From Bacteroidales bacterium (GTDB lineage Bacteria; Bacteroidota; Bacteroidia; Bacteroidales; UBA932): DNA of 33,887 nucleotides. The translations under genes and the position numbers were made by a program. The notes below the pieces were generated by a model. The model was not told the DNA's origin. It searched no databases and saw only the letters and a program-made list of their open reading frames with translations. Shown here piece by piece: positions 6,653 to 14,238 of this stretch; position 1 is the stretch's first letter; each line of letters begins with the position of its first letter. The stretch lies in NCBI GenBank assembly GCA_017527625.1, contig JAFXPV010000079.1:1-33887 (forward strand), written 5' to 3'.

Positions 6653-7273
6653 ATGACAACTAAATCCTTCCTTTCTCCTTCTTCACGCTTCCTGGTGGGA
6701 ATAGCTACGGCTGCCATTGTGCTGATTGCTTTGCTGCATTTCGTGGCTCCTTACGATTTCTGCGTTGCTCATAACCTCGCCTGGCTACATATCGCTGTAG
6801 TCAAGCTGATAGATTTGGCATACCTGATTCTCTGTGTATGGGCTGGACTGTTGATACGAAAAGTCTATCCCAACCCTGGTAAAGGCCTGCGCATAGTGTT
6901 GCTCATCATAGCTACTTTGGCTATTGTCGCAAGTGGTATTCATCAAAGGTATCCAACTAACGATTTCTTCGTCTTTATGATGTTTGGTTGTGGCATCCTT
7001 GGCTATGTATTCCCTTTTGATACGGTCCGCCAGCATAGCAGGGTAGAACTCTTGGCTATGAGCATCATAATGGCATTCTTTTATGCCGCCTGTTATGGTC
7101 TCGTCCGGCATCGCTGGGCTATGATTCCGGCAGCGCTTGGTTTCTTGTATTACATAGTCCTGCTCGCCAAAGATCCGGAAGTCCAGCGTCTGCTCATCGG
7201 ACGATGGACGAAGCCGACGCTAATTGTTCTTTCCGCTTTGGCTCTTGCATATACAGTTTGTTGTGTAGTATAA
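6653..7273 (+). CDS. Polytopic membrane protein, unknown function
   Basis: 206 aa with about six predicted membrane helices separated by short loops, at about residues 12-32, 40-62, 76-92, 103-118, 128-160 and 184-206. The sequence is dominated by Leu, Ile, Val, Ala and Phe, with few charged residues. No conserved motif is recognised. It is the last gene before a convergent junction containing a long palindromic element. It may form a unit with the lipoprotein upstream. Confidence 0.6.
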   Translation: MTTKSFLSPSSRFLVGIATAAIVLIALLHFVAPYDFCVAHNLAWLHIAVVKLIDLAYLILCVWAGLLIRKVYPNPGKGLRIVLLIIATLAIVASGIHQRYPTNDFFVFMMFGCGILGYVFPFDTVRQHSRVELLAMSIIMAFFYAACYGLVRHRWAMIPAALGFLYYIVLLAKDPEVQRLLIGRWTKPTLIVLSALALAYTVCCVV

Positions 7274-7326
7274 CTCTATACTCATCAATGCGAAATTGAA
7301 TACCGGGAAAGAAAACAAGTGGGGAT

Positions 7327-7500
7327 GCAGCCGGAAGGGAAGCAGGTCTTCGGGGGGCTGGCCACCCGCGGCGGCAGAGCGGGAGGGACCCGACGTCAGC
7401 GAGTTATCGCGTAGCGATGACGAAGATGGCGTTGGGAGGGATTGGAGTGAGCCGAAGGCGAACGGAACCCCCCGAAGACCTGCTTCCCTTCAGAGGCTGC
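7327..7500. repeat. Palindromic intergenic element, copy A, at a convergent junction
   Basis: A 24-bp perfect inverted repeat (7334-7357 / 7468-7491), extended by GCAGCC / GGCTGC (7327-7332 / 7495-7500), encloses about 110 bases. The interior contains CTGGCCACCC(G)CGGC at 7358-7372, two GGGAGGGA blocks (7381-7388, 7434-7441) and small hairpins (ATCGC-GTA-GCGAT at 7406-7418; GCC-GAA-GGC at 7451-7459). A copy with the same core sits at 17352-17483. The rest of the gap 7274-7681 holds no gene; the long frame 7296-7814 is an artefact of the GC-rich repeat. The element lies between the 3' ends of converging genes, so bidirectional transcript-end formation is plausible. Confidence 0.75.
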
Positions 7501-7681
7501 GTGCGCGGAGCACTCCTTTTTGGCGACGAGATGAATGTGATGCGCATTTCTTCATATTGTCGCCGGAAAACGGACTTTTTCGGTGGGATTGTGGCTACAA
7601 TATGAACCACACGGCCTCACATCCATACTGTGGTGCGGAAATGGGAAATGAGTTAGTTCGCGGGCCGGAGGCGGCGGTGCA

Positions 7682-8758
7682 TCAGTCCAGTCCGCTGGTC
7701 TTTTCGCCGTTGCGGATTTCGGTGGAGCTGATGTTGGTCAGGGGCGCGTCGAGGAGTTTGGCCTGGAGCTCCTTGCAGAGCTCTTTTGTGTTTTCGGTGC
7801 CGAGGCGGGGGTAGACCCAGATCTCGTAGTCGGTGACGATCTCCTGCCAGTCTTTCCAGCGTTTGAAACCTTCCAGATTGTCGGCGCCCATCACGAGGAT
7901 GAAGTGGGTGCCGGGTTCGGCGGCCTGCAGGTGACGGAGGGTGTTGATGGTATATGACGGGCGTTCCAGCTGGTACTCGATATCGCTGACGCTGACGTCA
8001 AGCTTGAGCCTGGCGACCTGGGCGCGGACTTTGGCCAGGCGCTCGTCGTCGCTCAGCGAGGCTTGCTCCTTGAAGGGGCTCTGCGGCGACACGATCATCC
8101 GCACTTCGTCGATGTCGCTGCAGCCGCACAGATAGCGCAGGATGTTGACGTGCCCGATGTGCAGCGGATTGAAAGTGCCGAAATACAAAGCGACGGTCCT
8201 GTCGGTGAAGATGGGCAGATGCTCGGCCTTGCGCAGGCACATATCCAGGTCGTCATTGATGAGCACCACGTCGAACTTGTCGGCATACTCCATCTCTTCG
8301 GCAGCCTTGGTGACTCGCCTGTCGATAGCCTCGGGGCTGTCGGTGCCGCGCTTGACAAGGCGGCGGCGCAGCTCCTCGGGCGACGGGGCCTGGATGAAAA
8401 CCGACAGCGCGTTGTCCCCGAAATAATTCTTGAGGTTCACTCCGCCCTTCACGTCCACGTCGAAGAGGATGGTATTGCCGTTGCCCCAGATGCGCTCCAC
8501 TTCGCTTTTCAGAGTGCCGTAGTACGACCCCTGATAGACCTGCTCGTATTCCACGAACTGCCCCTCAGCGATCCTGGCCTTGAATTCCTCTTCGCTAAGG
8601 AAATAGTAATCGCGCCCGTCGACTTCGGCGCCGCGCGGCTGGCGGGTTGTTGCGGATATGGAGAATTCAAGACTTGGAAACTTGGAAATCAGGTGCTTGA
8701 CGACAGTGGTCTTGCCTGACCCTGAAGGGGCTGAAAAAATGGCGACTTTCTTTTTCAT
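7682..8758 (-). CDS. gmk-nadD: Fused guanylate kinase / nicotinate-nucleotide adenylyltransferase (Gmk-NadD)
   Basis: 358 aa. Residues 2-183 are guanylate kinase (GMP + ATP to GDP): P-loop SAPSGSGKTT (9-18), SISATTRQPRGAEVDGRDYYF GMP-binding region, and RRRLVKRGTDS lid. Residues 187-358 are NadD, which adenylates nicotinate mononucleotide in NAD+ synthesis: GTFNPLHIGH (194-203), MGADNLEGFKRWKDW (290-304) and ISSTEIR (343-349). Separate proteins are the norm. Here there is no stop or frame change between the domains and only a short linker. The NadD part ends nine residues after ISSTEIR and lacks the usual C-terminal segment that closes the domain. The box TAAATTTG ends five bases before the ATG. 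Confidence 0.93.
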   Translation of the reverse strand: MKKKVAIFSAPSGSGKTTVVKHLISKFPSLEFSISATTRQPRGAEVDGRDYYFLSEEEFKARIAEGQFVEYEQVYQGSYYGTLKSEVERIWGNGNTILFDVDVKGGVNLKNYFGDNALSVFIQAPSPEELRRRLVKRGTDSPEAIDRRVTKAAEEMEYADKFDVVLINDDLDMCLRKAEHLPIFTDRTVALYFGTFNPLHIGHVNILRYLCGCSDIDEVRMIVSPQSPFKEQASLSDDERLAKVRAQVARLKLDVSVSDIEYQLERPSYTINTLRHLQAAEPGTHFILVMGADNLEGFKRWKDWQEIVTDYEIWVYPRLGTENTKELCKELQAKLLDAPLTNISSTEIRNGEKTSGLD

Positions 8759-8763
8759 ATCTG

Positions 8764-8771
8764 CAAATTTA
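8764..8771 (-). promoter_or_regulatory. -7 box of gmk-nadD, five bases from the ATG
   Basis: TAAATTTG on the minus strand. Transcription starting about 5-7 bases downstream would begin at or next to the ATG at 8758, implying a leaderless mRNA. No clear TTTG at -33. Confidence 0.5.
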
Positions 8772-8784
8772 CCATTTTATTTAA

Positions 8785-8792
8785 TAACTTTG
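8785..8792 (+). promoter_or_regulatory. -7 box of the fructose-bisphosphate aldolase gene
   Basis: TAACTTTG, 48 bases before the fba ATG at 8841, giving a leader of about 40 bases. It lies only 13 bases from the divergent gmk-nadD box, so the two promoters are back to back. No good -33 TTTG is present. Confidence 0.45.
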
Positions 8793-8840
8793 CGTCGCCT
8801 TGAAAAGGACAGTTAATAAATTACTTTTTTATACAATAAT

Positions 8841-9839
8841 ATGGTTTCATACAAAGAATTAGGCCTTGTCAACACTCGCGAGATGTTCGCTAAGGCCATC
8901 AACGGCGGTTACGCCATCCCCGCTTTCAACTTCAACAATATGGAGCAGCTCCAGGCAATCATCCAGGCAGCAGCCGAGACCAAGAGCCCGGTGATCCTGC
9001 AGGTCAGCAAAGGAGCCCGCAACTACGCTAACCAGACCCTTCTGCGCTATATGGCCCAAGGTGCTGTAGAATATGCAAAAGAACTCGGTTGGGAGAATCC
9101 CCAGATCGTCCTCCATCTCGACCACGGTGACAGCTTCGAGACTTGCAAGAGCTGCATCGAGTTCGGTTTCTCATCAGTGATGATCGACGGCAGCCATCTG
9201 CCTTACGACGAGAACGTAGCCCTGACCAAGAAGGTAGCCGACTACGCACACCAGTTCGACGTAACAGTCGAGGGTGAGCTCGGTGTTCTTGCAGGTGTTG
9301 AGGATGAAGTAAGCTCAGACCACCACACATACACCCGTCCCGAGGAAGTCGTTGACTTCGTTACCAAGACCGGTTGCGACTCACTCGCCATCTCTATCGG
9401 AACTTCACACGGCGCATACAAGTTCAAACCCGAGCAGTGCCACAAAGATCCTGAGACCGGCCGTCTCGTTCCCCCGCCGCTGGCATTCGACGTGCTCGAC
9501 GGTGTAATGAAAGAGCTCCCCGGCTTCCCGATCGTCCTCCACGGTTCCTCATCAGTTCCGCAGGAAGAAGTTGACGCCATTAATACTTACGGCGGTCAGC
9601 TCGAAGCTGCCATCGGTATTCCCGAGGACCAGCTCCGCAAAGCTGCAAAGAGCGCTGTCTGCAAGATCAACATCGACTCTGACTCTCGTCTGGCGATGAC
9701 TGCTGCAGTCCGCAAGGTGCTTGCTGAGAATAAGGGCGAATTCGATCCTCGCAAATATCTCGGCCCTGCCCGCGACAATATGAAGAAGCTCTACATCCAC
9801 AAGATCATCAACGTTCTTGGCAGCGACGGCAAGGCCTAG
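8841..9839 (+). CDS. fba: Fructose-bisphosphate aldolase, class II
   Basis: 332 aa, the usual length for the Bacteroidota class II enzyme, which splits fructose 1,6-bisphosphate into glyceraldehyde 3-phosphate and dihydroxyacetone phosphate in glycolysis and gluconeogenesis. Visible motifs are AFNFNNMEQLQAI near the N-terminus, LHLDHGDS (91-98) with zinc ligand His95, VEGELGVLAG with the conserved Glu near 146, SIGTSHGAYK with His190, and VLHGSSSVP with His234. The start ATG follows an AT-rich leader with a -7 box at 8785. It is monocistronic: a clear terminator follows at 9860-9895. Codon use looks like that of a highly expressed gene. Confidence 0.96.
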   Translation: MVSYKELGLVNTREMFAKAINGGYAIPAFNFNNMEQLQAIIQAAAETKSPVILQVSKGARNYANQTLLRYMAQGAVEYAKELGWENPQIVLHLDHGDSFETCKSCIEFGFSSVMIDGSHLPYDENVALTKKVADYAHQFDVTVEGELGVLAGVEDEVSSDHHTYTRPEEVVDFVTKTGCDSLAISIGTSHGAYKFKPEQCHKDPETGRLVPPPLAFDVLDGVMKELPGFPIVLHGSSSVPQEEVDAINTYGGQLEAAIGIPEDQLRKAAKSAVCKINIDSDSRLAMTAAVRKVLAENKGEFDPRKYLGPARDNMKKLYIHKIINVLGSDGKA

Positions 9840-9859
9840 TCGTTATTCATACTAAAGAG

Positions 9860-9895
9860 AAGCCCTGTATCGAAAGACACAGGGCTTTTTCTTTT
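9860..9895 (+). terminator. Factor-independent terminator after fba
   Basis: Stem AAGCCCTGT / ACAGGGCTT (9860-9868 / 9879-9887) with a 10-base loop, followed by a T-rich tract. It lies between the convergent fba and dpp11 genes. Confidence 0.85.
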
Positions 9896-9914
9896 GAACG
9901 ACTGGCCCTCATTG

Positions 9915-11906
9915 CTACGGCACCAGCACCATCTCGTCGAAGAGGTATGAGGCGCCGCCGATGCGGTCGATGACGAAGAGGGCGTAGCGGATGTCGATGG
10001 AGATGTTGCGGCAGATCTCAGGGTCGAAGACGACGTCGCTCATCGTTCCTTCCCAAACACGGTCGAAGTTGAGGCCCACGAGCCGGCCGTCAGCATTGAT
10101 GACGGGACTGCCGGAGTTGCCGCCTGAAGTGTGGTTTGTGGCGAGGAAGCAGACCGGGATCGTGCCGTCGACGCCCCAGCGGCCGTAGTCTTTGGCCGCA
10201 TAGATGTCGCGAAGGCGCTGCGGGATGTCATAGTCGTAAATGTCCGGGTTGTCCTTCTGCATAATGCCCTCGATGGTTGAGACAGGCTTGTAGACCACAC
10301 CGTCGGAAGGCTCGTAGCCTGAAACCTTGCCGTAGGCTATGCGGAGGGTGAGGTTGGCGTCGGGATAGAACACTTTCTGAGGTTCGAAGGCCATCTGGCC
10401 GCGCATATAGGTGCGCATCAGCAGGTCGATCTGGCGGTTGAGGGCGCTGCGCTGCTGGGCGATGCTGTCGCGGTAATGCTCGTAGAAACTTTGTGAGAAG
10501 TCCAGGGCCTCGGCCTCGGAGGCGAACACAGCCTTGCGCCAGGCCTCTACGCTGCCGAACTGAGCCATCTTGCGGTCGTAATATGCCGGACGCAGGTCTC
10601 CGGTCATATTCTTGCCGTATGCAGCGACCACAAGGTCGAAAATCTCCTCGTCGATGGGCTGGTAATAATCCTTCCAGAAAGCGGCGCTGTCAACCTTGCC
10701 CCGGCGGATGAATGCCGGCCACTCGATGGCGGCGATGGCTTCGCTGTAGTTCTCGTAGGCGTAGGTATACTTGTCCAGCAACTGCTGCAGCGAGTCGAGC
10801 TTCTCTACAACCCCTTCATATTCGCTGCCGGCAGCCCATCTCTTGAAGCGGGCCTGGTAGGCTTCCTTGTTCTCCACGGTCTTCATCTTGCGGATGCCCT
10901 TGGCCTCTCCCTGCCACTTCTTCCAGGCGTTGGCGACGGAAGATTTCTTGCTGGCATACTGGATGCGGATGGCGGGACTCTGGGCCATATATTTGTTCAT
11001 CACGTCGAGCCTCATATCGCGCAGCGCGATCTTGGTGGGGTTGGATATCTCGGAAGTGTAATTGACGGCGCTTGCGGTGATGTACTCCCTGGTTGAACCG
11101 GGGCAGCCGTAGACGAAGGTGAAGTCACCCTCACGCACGCCTGCAGTCGAGATCTCGAAGAATTTTTTGGGAGAATAGGGAATGTTGTCGGCAGAATAGT
11201 CTGCGGGCTCCCCGTCGGGACCTGAGTAAACCCTGAACATCGAGAAATCGCCGGTGTGGCGCGGCCACATCCAGTTGTCGGTCTCGCCTCCGAACTTGCC
11301 GATGGAACTCGGCGGAGCGCCTACGAAACGCACGTCGCGGTATACCTTGAAGATGTAGAGGAAATACTGGTTGCCATAGTACAGGGCAGCCACCTGGGCC
11401 CTGAGCCCCTTGCCGCCGGCCACTGCAGCGTCGATGAGCTTCTGGGCATTCGCGGCGGCGACGCTGTCGCGCGCCTCTTCTCCCATTGCAGGGTCATATC
11501 CGGCGAGCACCTTGTCGGTGACGTCGTCCATCCTCACCAGATAGCTGACTGTCAGGCCGGGGCAGGGAAGCTCCTGCTCGCGGCTCATAGCCCAGAAACC
11601 GTCGGTGAGGTAGTCGTGCTCTACGGAGCTGTGACGCTGGATGTAGCTGTAGCCGCAGTGGTGGTTGGTGATGAGCAGGCCCTTGTCGGAAATCATCTCG
11701 CCGGTGCAGCCTGAGCCGAACAGCACGACGGCGTCCTTGAGGGACGAATGGTTGACGCTGTAGACATCTTCTGCACTGAGCTTGAAGCCTTTGGCCTGCA
11801 TATCGCCGATGACGGACTCTATCATACTGGGAAGCCACATACCCTCGTCGGCCATCGCCGCGAAGGATACTGTCAGTGCTGTGAGGATCGAAAGGAGTTT
11901 TTTCAT
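9915..11906 (-). CDS. dpp11: S46 family dipeptidyl-peptidase, DPP11-type (Asp/Glu-specific predicted)
   Basis: 663 aa with a Sec signal peptide (MKKLLSILTALTVSFAAMA). It removes dipeptides from the N-terminus of oligopeptides in the periplasm of peptide-using Bacteroidota. The chymotrypsin-like catalytic residues are visible: His in LLITNHHCGYS (82-83), Asp within TDNWMWPRHTGDF, and Ser598 in SGGNSGSPV. Eighteen residues after the Ser is Arg616 (GLNFDRVWEG). In this family Arg here marks DPP11, which prefers acidic P1 residues, whereas DPP7 has Gly. It begins four bases after rnhB and is likely co-transcribed with it. The length is slightly below the roughly 700-720 aa typical of the family. 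Confidence 0.92.
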   Translation of the reverse strand: MKKLLSILTALTVSFAAMADEGMWLPSMIESVIGDMQAKGFKLSAEDVYSVNHSSLKDAVVLFGSGCTGEMISDKGLLITNHHCGYSYIQRHSSVEHDYLTDGFWAMSREQELPCPGLTVSYLVRMDDVTDKVLAGYDPAMGEEARDSVAAANAQKLIDAAVAGGKGLRAQVAALYYGNQYFLYIFKVYRDVRFVGAPPSSIGKFGGETDNWMWPRHTGDFSMFRVYSGPDGEPADYSADNIPYSPKKFFEISTAGVREGDFTFVYGCPGSTREYITASAVNYTSEISNPTKIALRDMRLDVMNKYMAQSPAIRIQYASKKSSVANAWKKWQGEAKGIRKMKTVENKEAYQARFKRWAAGSEYEGVVEKLDSLQQLLDKYTYAYENYSEAIAAIEWPAFIRRGKVDSAAFWKDYYQPIDEEIFDLVVAAYGKNMTGDLRPAYYDRKMAQFGSVEAWRKAVFASEAEALDFSQSFYEHYRDSIAQQRSALNRQIDLLMRTYMRGQMAFEPQKVFYPDANLTLRIAYGKVSGYEPSDGVVYKPVSTIEGIMQKDNPDIYDYDIPQRLRDIYAAKDYGRWGVDGTIPVCFLATNHTSGGNSGSPVINADGRLVGLNFDRVWEGTMSDVVFDPEICRNISIDIRYALFVIDRIGGASYLFDEMVLVP

Positions 11907-11910
11907 ATCA

Positions 11911-12594
11911 TTAAATGTTTAATTTCTTGAGGAATGAGCGGCGGTGCTCAGGGGTGATGCCGAGCGCGGCGATGGCCTCGTAATGCTCCTTGGTGGGGTA
12001 GGCAGCATTGCGCTCCCAGCCGTAGCCGGGGTATTGTTCCGCCAAGGCGGTCATATATTCGTCACGGTAGGTCTTGGCAAGGATGGAGGCCGCCGAAATG
12101 GCCGGAATCTTCGCGTCTCCCTTGACAACCGTCATATACGGGATCTCAGCCCCGTCAGGGCCGGAGTACGGCTTGAAGCGGTTGCCGTCCGCCAGGATCA
12201 GCTCCGGCACGACACCCATCTTCGCAATGGCCAGGTGCATTGCCTTTATGGACGCGTTGAGGATGTTTATCTCGTCAATCTCGGCGGCGCTGACGCTGGC
12301 TACGCCCCAGGCTATCGCATTCTGCTCGATAATGGGGCGCATCTGCTCGCGGCGGCTTTTGGTCAGCTGCTTGCTGTCGGCCAGCCAGGGGTGGCGGAAG
12401 TCTTCGGGCAGTATCACCGCCCCGGCGAAGACAGGGCCTGCCAGCGGTCCGCGGCCAGCTTCGTCGCAGCCTGCGATGACGCGGTATCCCACCCCTCCGA
12501 ACAGGGATTCCCCCTCGGGACCGAGAATCTCAGACAAGGCCTCTGAAGTGCTTTTATTGAATCCTGTGCTAATCTTATCGAGAGGTTTAATCAT
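11911..12594 (-). CDS. rnhB: Ribonuclease HII
   Basis: 227 aa. It cleaves the RNA strand of RNA-DNA hybrids and excises single ribonucleotides from DNA. The family core is clear: AGCDEAGRGPLAGPV with catalytic Asp44 and Glu45, LADSKQLTKSRRE, LILADGNRF with Asp136, VVKGDAKIPAISAASILAK and the C-terminal GYGWERNAAYPTKEH. It has about 38 residues before the core, longer than usual, but no internal Met offers a shorter start. The box TATCTTTG ends five bases before the ATG, supporting this start as a leaderless one. It leads the two-gene unit rnhB-dpp11. Confidence 0.94.
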   Translation of the reverse strand: MIKPLDKISTGFNKSTSEALSEILGPEGESLFGGVGYRVIAGCDEAGRGPLAGPVFAGAVILPEDFRHPWLADSKQLTKSRREQMRPIIEQNAIAWGVASVSAAEIDEINILNASIKAMHLAIAKMGVVPELILADGNRFKPYSGPDGAEIPYMTVVKGDAKIPAISAASILAKTYRDEYMTALAEQYPGYGWERNAAYPTKEHYEAIAALGITPEHRRSFLKKLNI

Positions 12595-12599
12595 TATTA

Positions 12600-12607
12600 C
12601 AAAGATA
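12600..12607 (-). promoter_or_regulatory. -7 box of rnhB, five bases from the ATG
   Basis: TATCTTTG on the minus strand, with the spacer TAATA before the ATG. Same box-to-ATG distance as gmk-nadD and dsbD. Confidence 0.5.
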
Positions 12608-12643
12608 AATAAGTTTCATTAATTGTGAGATAGCTCATTTAGA

Positions 12644-12685
12644 GCCCGAAGGGCGTTGGGTAAGTCCCTTCCCCGTGGGAAGGGA
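12644..12685. repeat. Two hairpins between rnhB and rhaB
   Basis: GCCC-GAA-GGGC (12644-12654), followed by TCCCTTCCC-CGT-GGGAAGGGA (12665-12685; 9-bp arms, 3-base loop). They resemble the small hairpins inside the palindromic elements at 7.3 and 17.4 kb but lack the CTGGCCACCC core. They sit in the divergent promoter region and are not followed by a T tract. Confidence 0.5.
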
Positions 12686-12785
12686 TTTAGGGATGGGGCT
12701 GCAAAAAGAAAAATGGTGCGGTGGGGAAATGGTTTGCATACCACTGAGGGTAGAGTTCCTTGATAAGGCCGAATTACAAATTGGT

Positions 12786-12801
12786 TTTGTATATTTGTAT
12801 A
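12786..12801 (+). promoter_or_regulatory. rhaB promoter: -7 box within a tandem 8-bp repeat
   Basis: TTTGTATA occurs twice in tandem (12786-12793 and 12794-12801), and TATATTTG (12790-12797) is the -7 box, six bases before the ATG. An inverted pair TACAAAT / ATTTGTA (12775-12781 / 12793-12799) also spans it. Either could be the site of the rhamnose regulator, which is not encoded in this window. Confidence 0.45.
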
Positions 12802-12803
12802 CT

Positions 12804-14237
12804 ATGAATTATTTGGCAATAGATATAGGGGCTACGAGCGGACGCGGCATTCTCGGCGTTCTGGACGGCGGCAGGCTGACCACCGAAGAGATCGCACGCT
12901 TTCCCAACCGCATCATCCGTGAGAACGGCCATTGGATGTGGGACCTTGCGGCCCTGTATGACGCAATCATCGGCGCCCTCAAAACAGTCGCCGAGCGGAA
13001 AATCGAGGTCGAGTCCATCGGTATAGATACCTGGGGAGTGGATTTCGCCCTTTTCGGCAAGGACGGCAAGTTGCTGCGCAATCCTTACTGCTACCGCGAC
13101 CCTTACACCGCCGGCGAGCCGGAGCGTTTCTTCGGAAAGGTTCCGGCCGAAAAAGTCTATGACATCACCGGCATCCAGGTGATGGACTTCAACAGCCTTT
13201 TCCAGCTTTCTGCCCTGCGCAGGGAGGACGATGCCGCCCTGAAGGAAGCCTGCAGGATCCTTTTCATTCCCGACGCCCTGAGTTATATGCTCACCAGGCG
13301 GCAGGTGTGTGAGTACACCATAGCTTCGACCTCGCAGATGCTGGATGCGCGCAGGAGGGAATTCGACCCGCAGCTGCTCGCCGCCCTCGGCTTGGAACGC
13401 AGCATTTTCGGGGAGATGGTGCAGCCCGCAGAGACGATCGGCACACTGACCCCCGAGGTGCAGAGACTCACAGGGCTGGGCCCTGTGGCCGTAAAGGCCG
13501 TAGCAGGACACGACACCGCAAGTGCCGTGGCAGCCGTTCCTGCAGCGGGCCGTAACTTCGCTTACCTGAGCTCCGGAACCTGGAGTCTGATGGGCATCGA
13601 GACCGACAGCCCCATAATAACCGAAGAGAGCCGTGCGAGAAACTTCACCAATGAAGGAGGCATCGGCGGAACGATCCGTTTCCTGAAGAATATATGCGGA
13701 ATGTGGCTGCTGGAACAGTGCCGTGCGGAGTGGGGCGACGTGGCCTATGACCTGCTCATCGATGAAGCGCTCGCAGAGGAGCCCTTCGGCATCCTGATCA
13801 ATCCGGATGCAGGGTGCTTCGCGGCTCCGGCCAGTATGACCGCGGCAATCTGCGATTATTGCAGGGCCACCGGCCAGAAGGTTCCGAAGCGTCGCGGACA
13901 ATACACCCGCGCCATCTTCGACAGCCTTGCGCTGCGCTACCGGCAGGTGTTCGGCTGGCTCAGGGAGCTGGCTCCTTTCCCGGTAGACAAACTACACATC
14001 ATAGGCGGCGGAGCCCGCAACAGACTCCTCAACCAGTTCACGGCAGATGCCATAGGAGTTGAGGTCGTCGCCGGCCCCACCGAATGCACGGCCATCGGTA
14101 ACATAATGGTCCAGAGCGGAGTTTCGGACCCTCGCGGCATCATAGCTGCTTCAGTGGATACCGAAACCTTCCAGCCCCGCGATACGGCTGTCTGGGATAA
14201 AGCATTTGACAAGTTTTTGAGAATAAACAATAATTGA
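12804..14237 (+). CDS. rhaB: Rhamnulokinase
   Basis: 477 aa from the chosen ATG. It phosphorylates L-rhamnulose to L-rhamnulose 1-phosphate. It is an FGGY-family kinase: N-terminal MNYLAIDIGATSGRG phosphate-binding loop, GIDTWGVDFAL, the catalytic base Asp237 in AGHDTASAVAA, SSGTWSLMG, and the C-terminal IIGGGARNRLLNQ adenosine-binding motif. An in-frame ATG upstream (12675) would add 43 unrelated residues across the promoter region, so 12804 is preferred. First gene of the operon rhaB-rhaA-rhaT-rhaD; the start of rhaA follows the stop at once. Confidence 0.95.
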   Translation: MNYLAIDIGATSGRGILGVLDGGRLTTEEIARFPNRIIRENGHWMWDLAALYDAIIGALKTVAERKIEVESIGIDTWGVDFALFGKDGKLLRNPYCYRDPYTAGEPERFFGKVPAEKVYDITGIQVMDFNSLFQLSALRREDDAALKEACRILFIPDALSYMLTRRQVCEYTIASTSQMLDARRREFDPQLLAALGLERSIFGEMVQPAETIGTLTPEVQRLTGLGPVAVKAVAGHDTASAVAAVPAAGRNFAYLSSGTWSLMGIETDSPIITEESRARNFTNEGGIGGTIRFLKNICGMWLLEQCRAEWGDVAYDLLIDEALAEEPFGILINPDAGCFAAPASMTAAICDYCRATGQKVPKRRGQYTRAIFDSLALRYRQVFGWLRELAPFPVDKLHIIGGGARNRLLNQFTADAIGVEVVAGPTECTAIGNIMVQSGVSDPRGIIAASVDTETFQPRDTAVWDKAFDKFLRINNN

Positions 14238-14238
14238 T

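Noticed and set aside
1..7300. CRISPR array, tRNA or integrase attachment site in the accessory region
   Set aside because: No regularly spaced direct repeats, no tRNA-like cloverleaf and no tyrosine integrase were seen; the only mobile-element gene is the IS30 fragment.
7296..7814. 172-codon ORF on the plus strand over the convergent junction
   Set aside because: It runs through the GC-rich palindromic element and into the 3' end of gmk-nadD on the other strand; the translation is low-complexity Arg/Gly/Ser without any domain.
8063..8719. Long plus-strand ORF (218 codons) opposite gmk-nadD
   Set aside because: Antisense shadow of a clear two-domain enzyme; composition follows the complement of the real gene's codons.
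12774..13901. Minus-strand 375-codon ORF opposite rhaB
   Set aside because: Fully antisense to a well-supported rhamnulokinase in GC-rich sequence; no recognisable motif.
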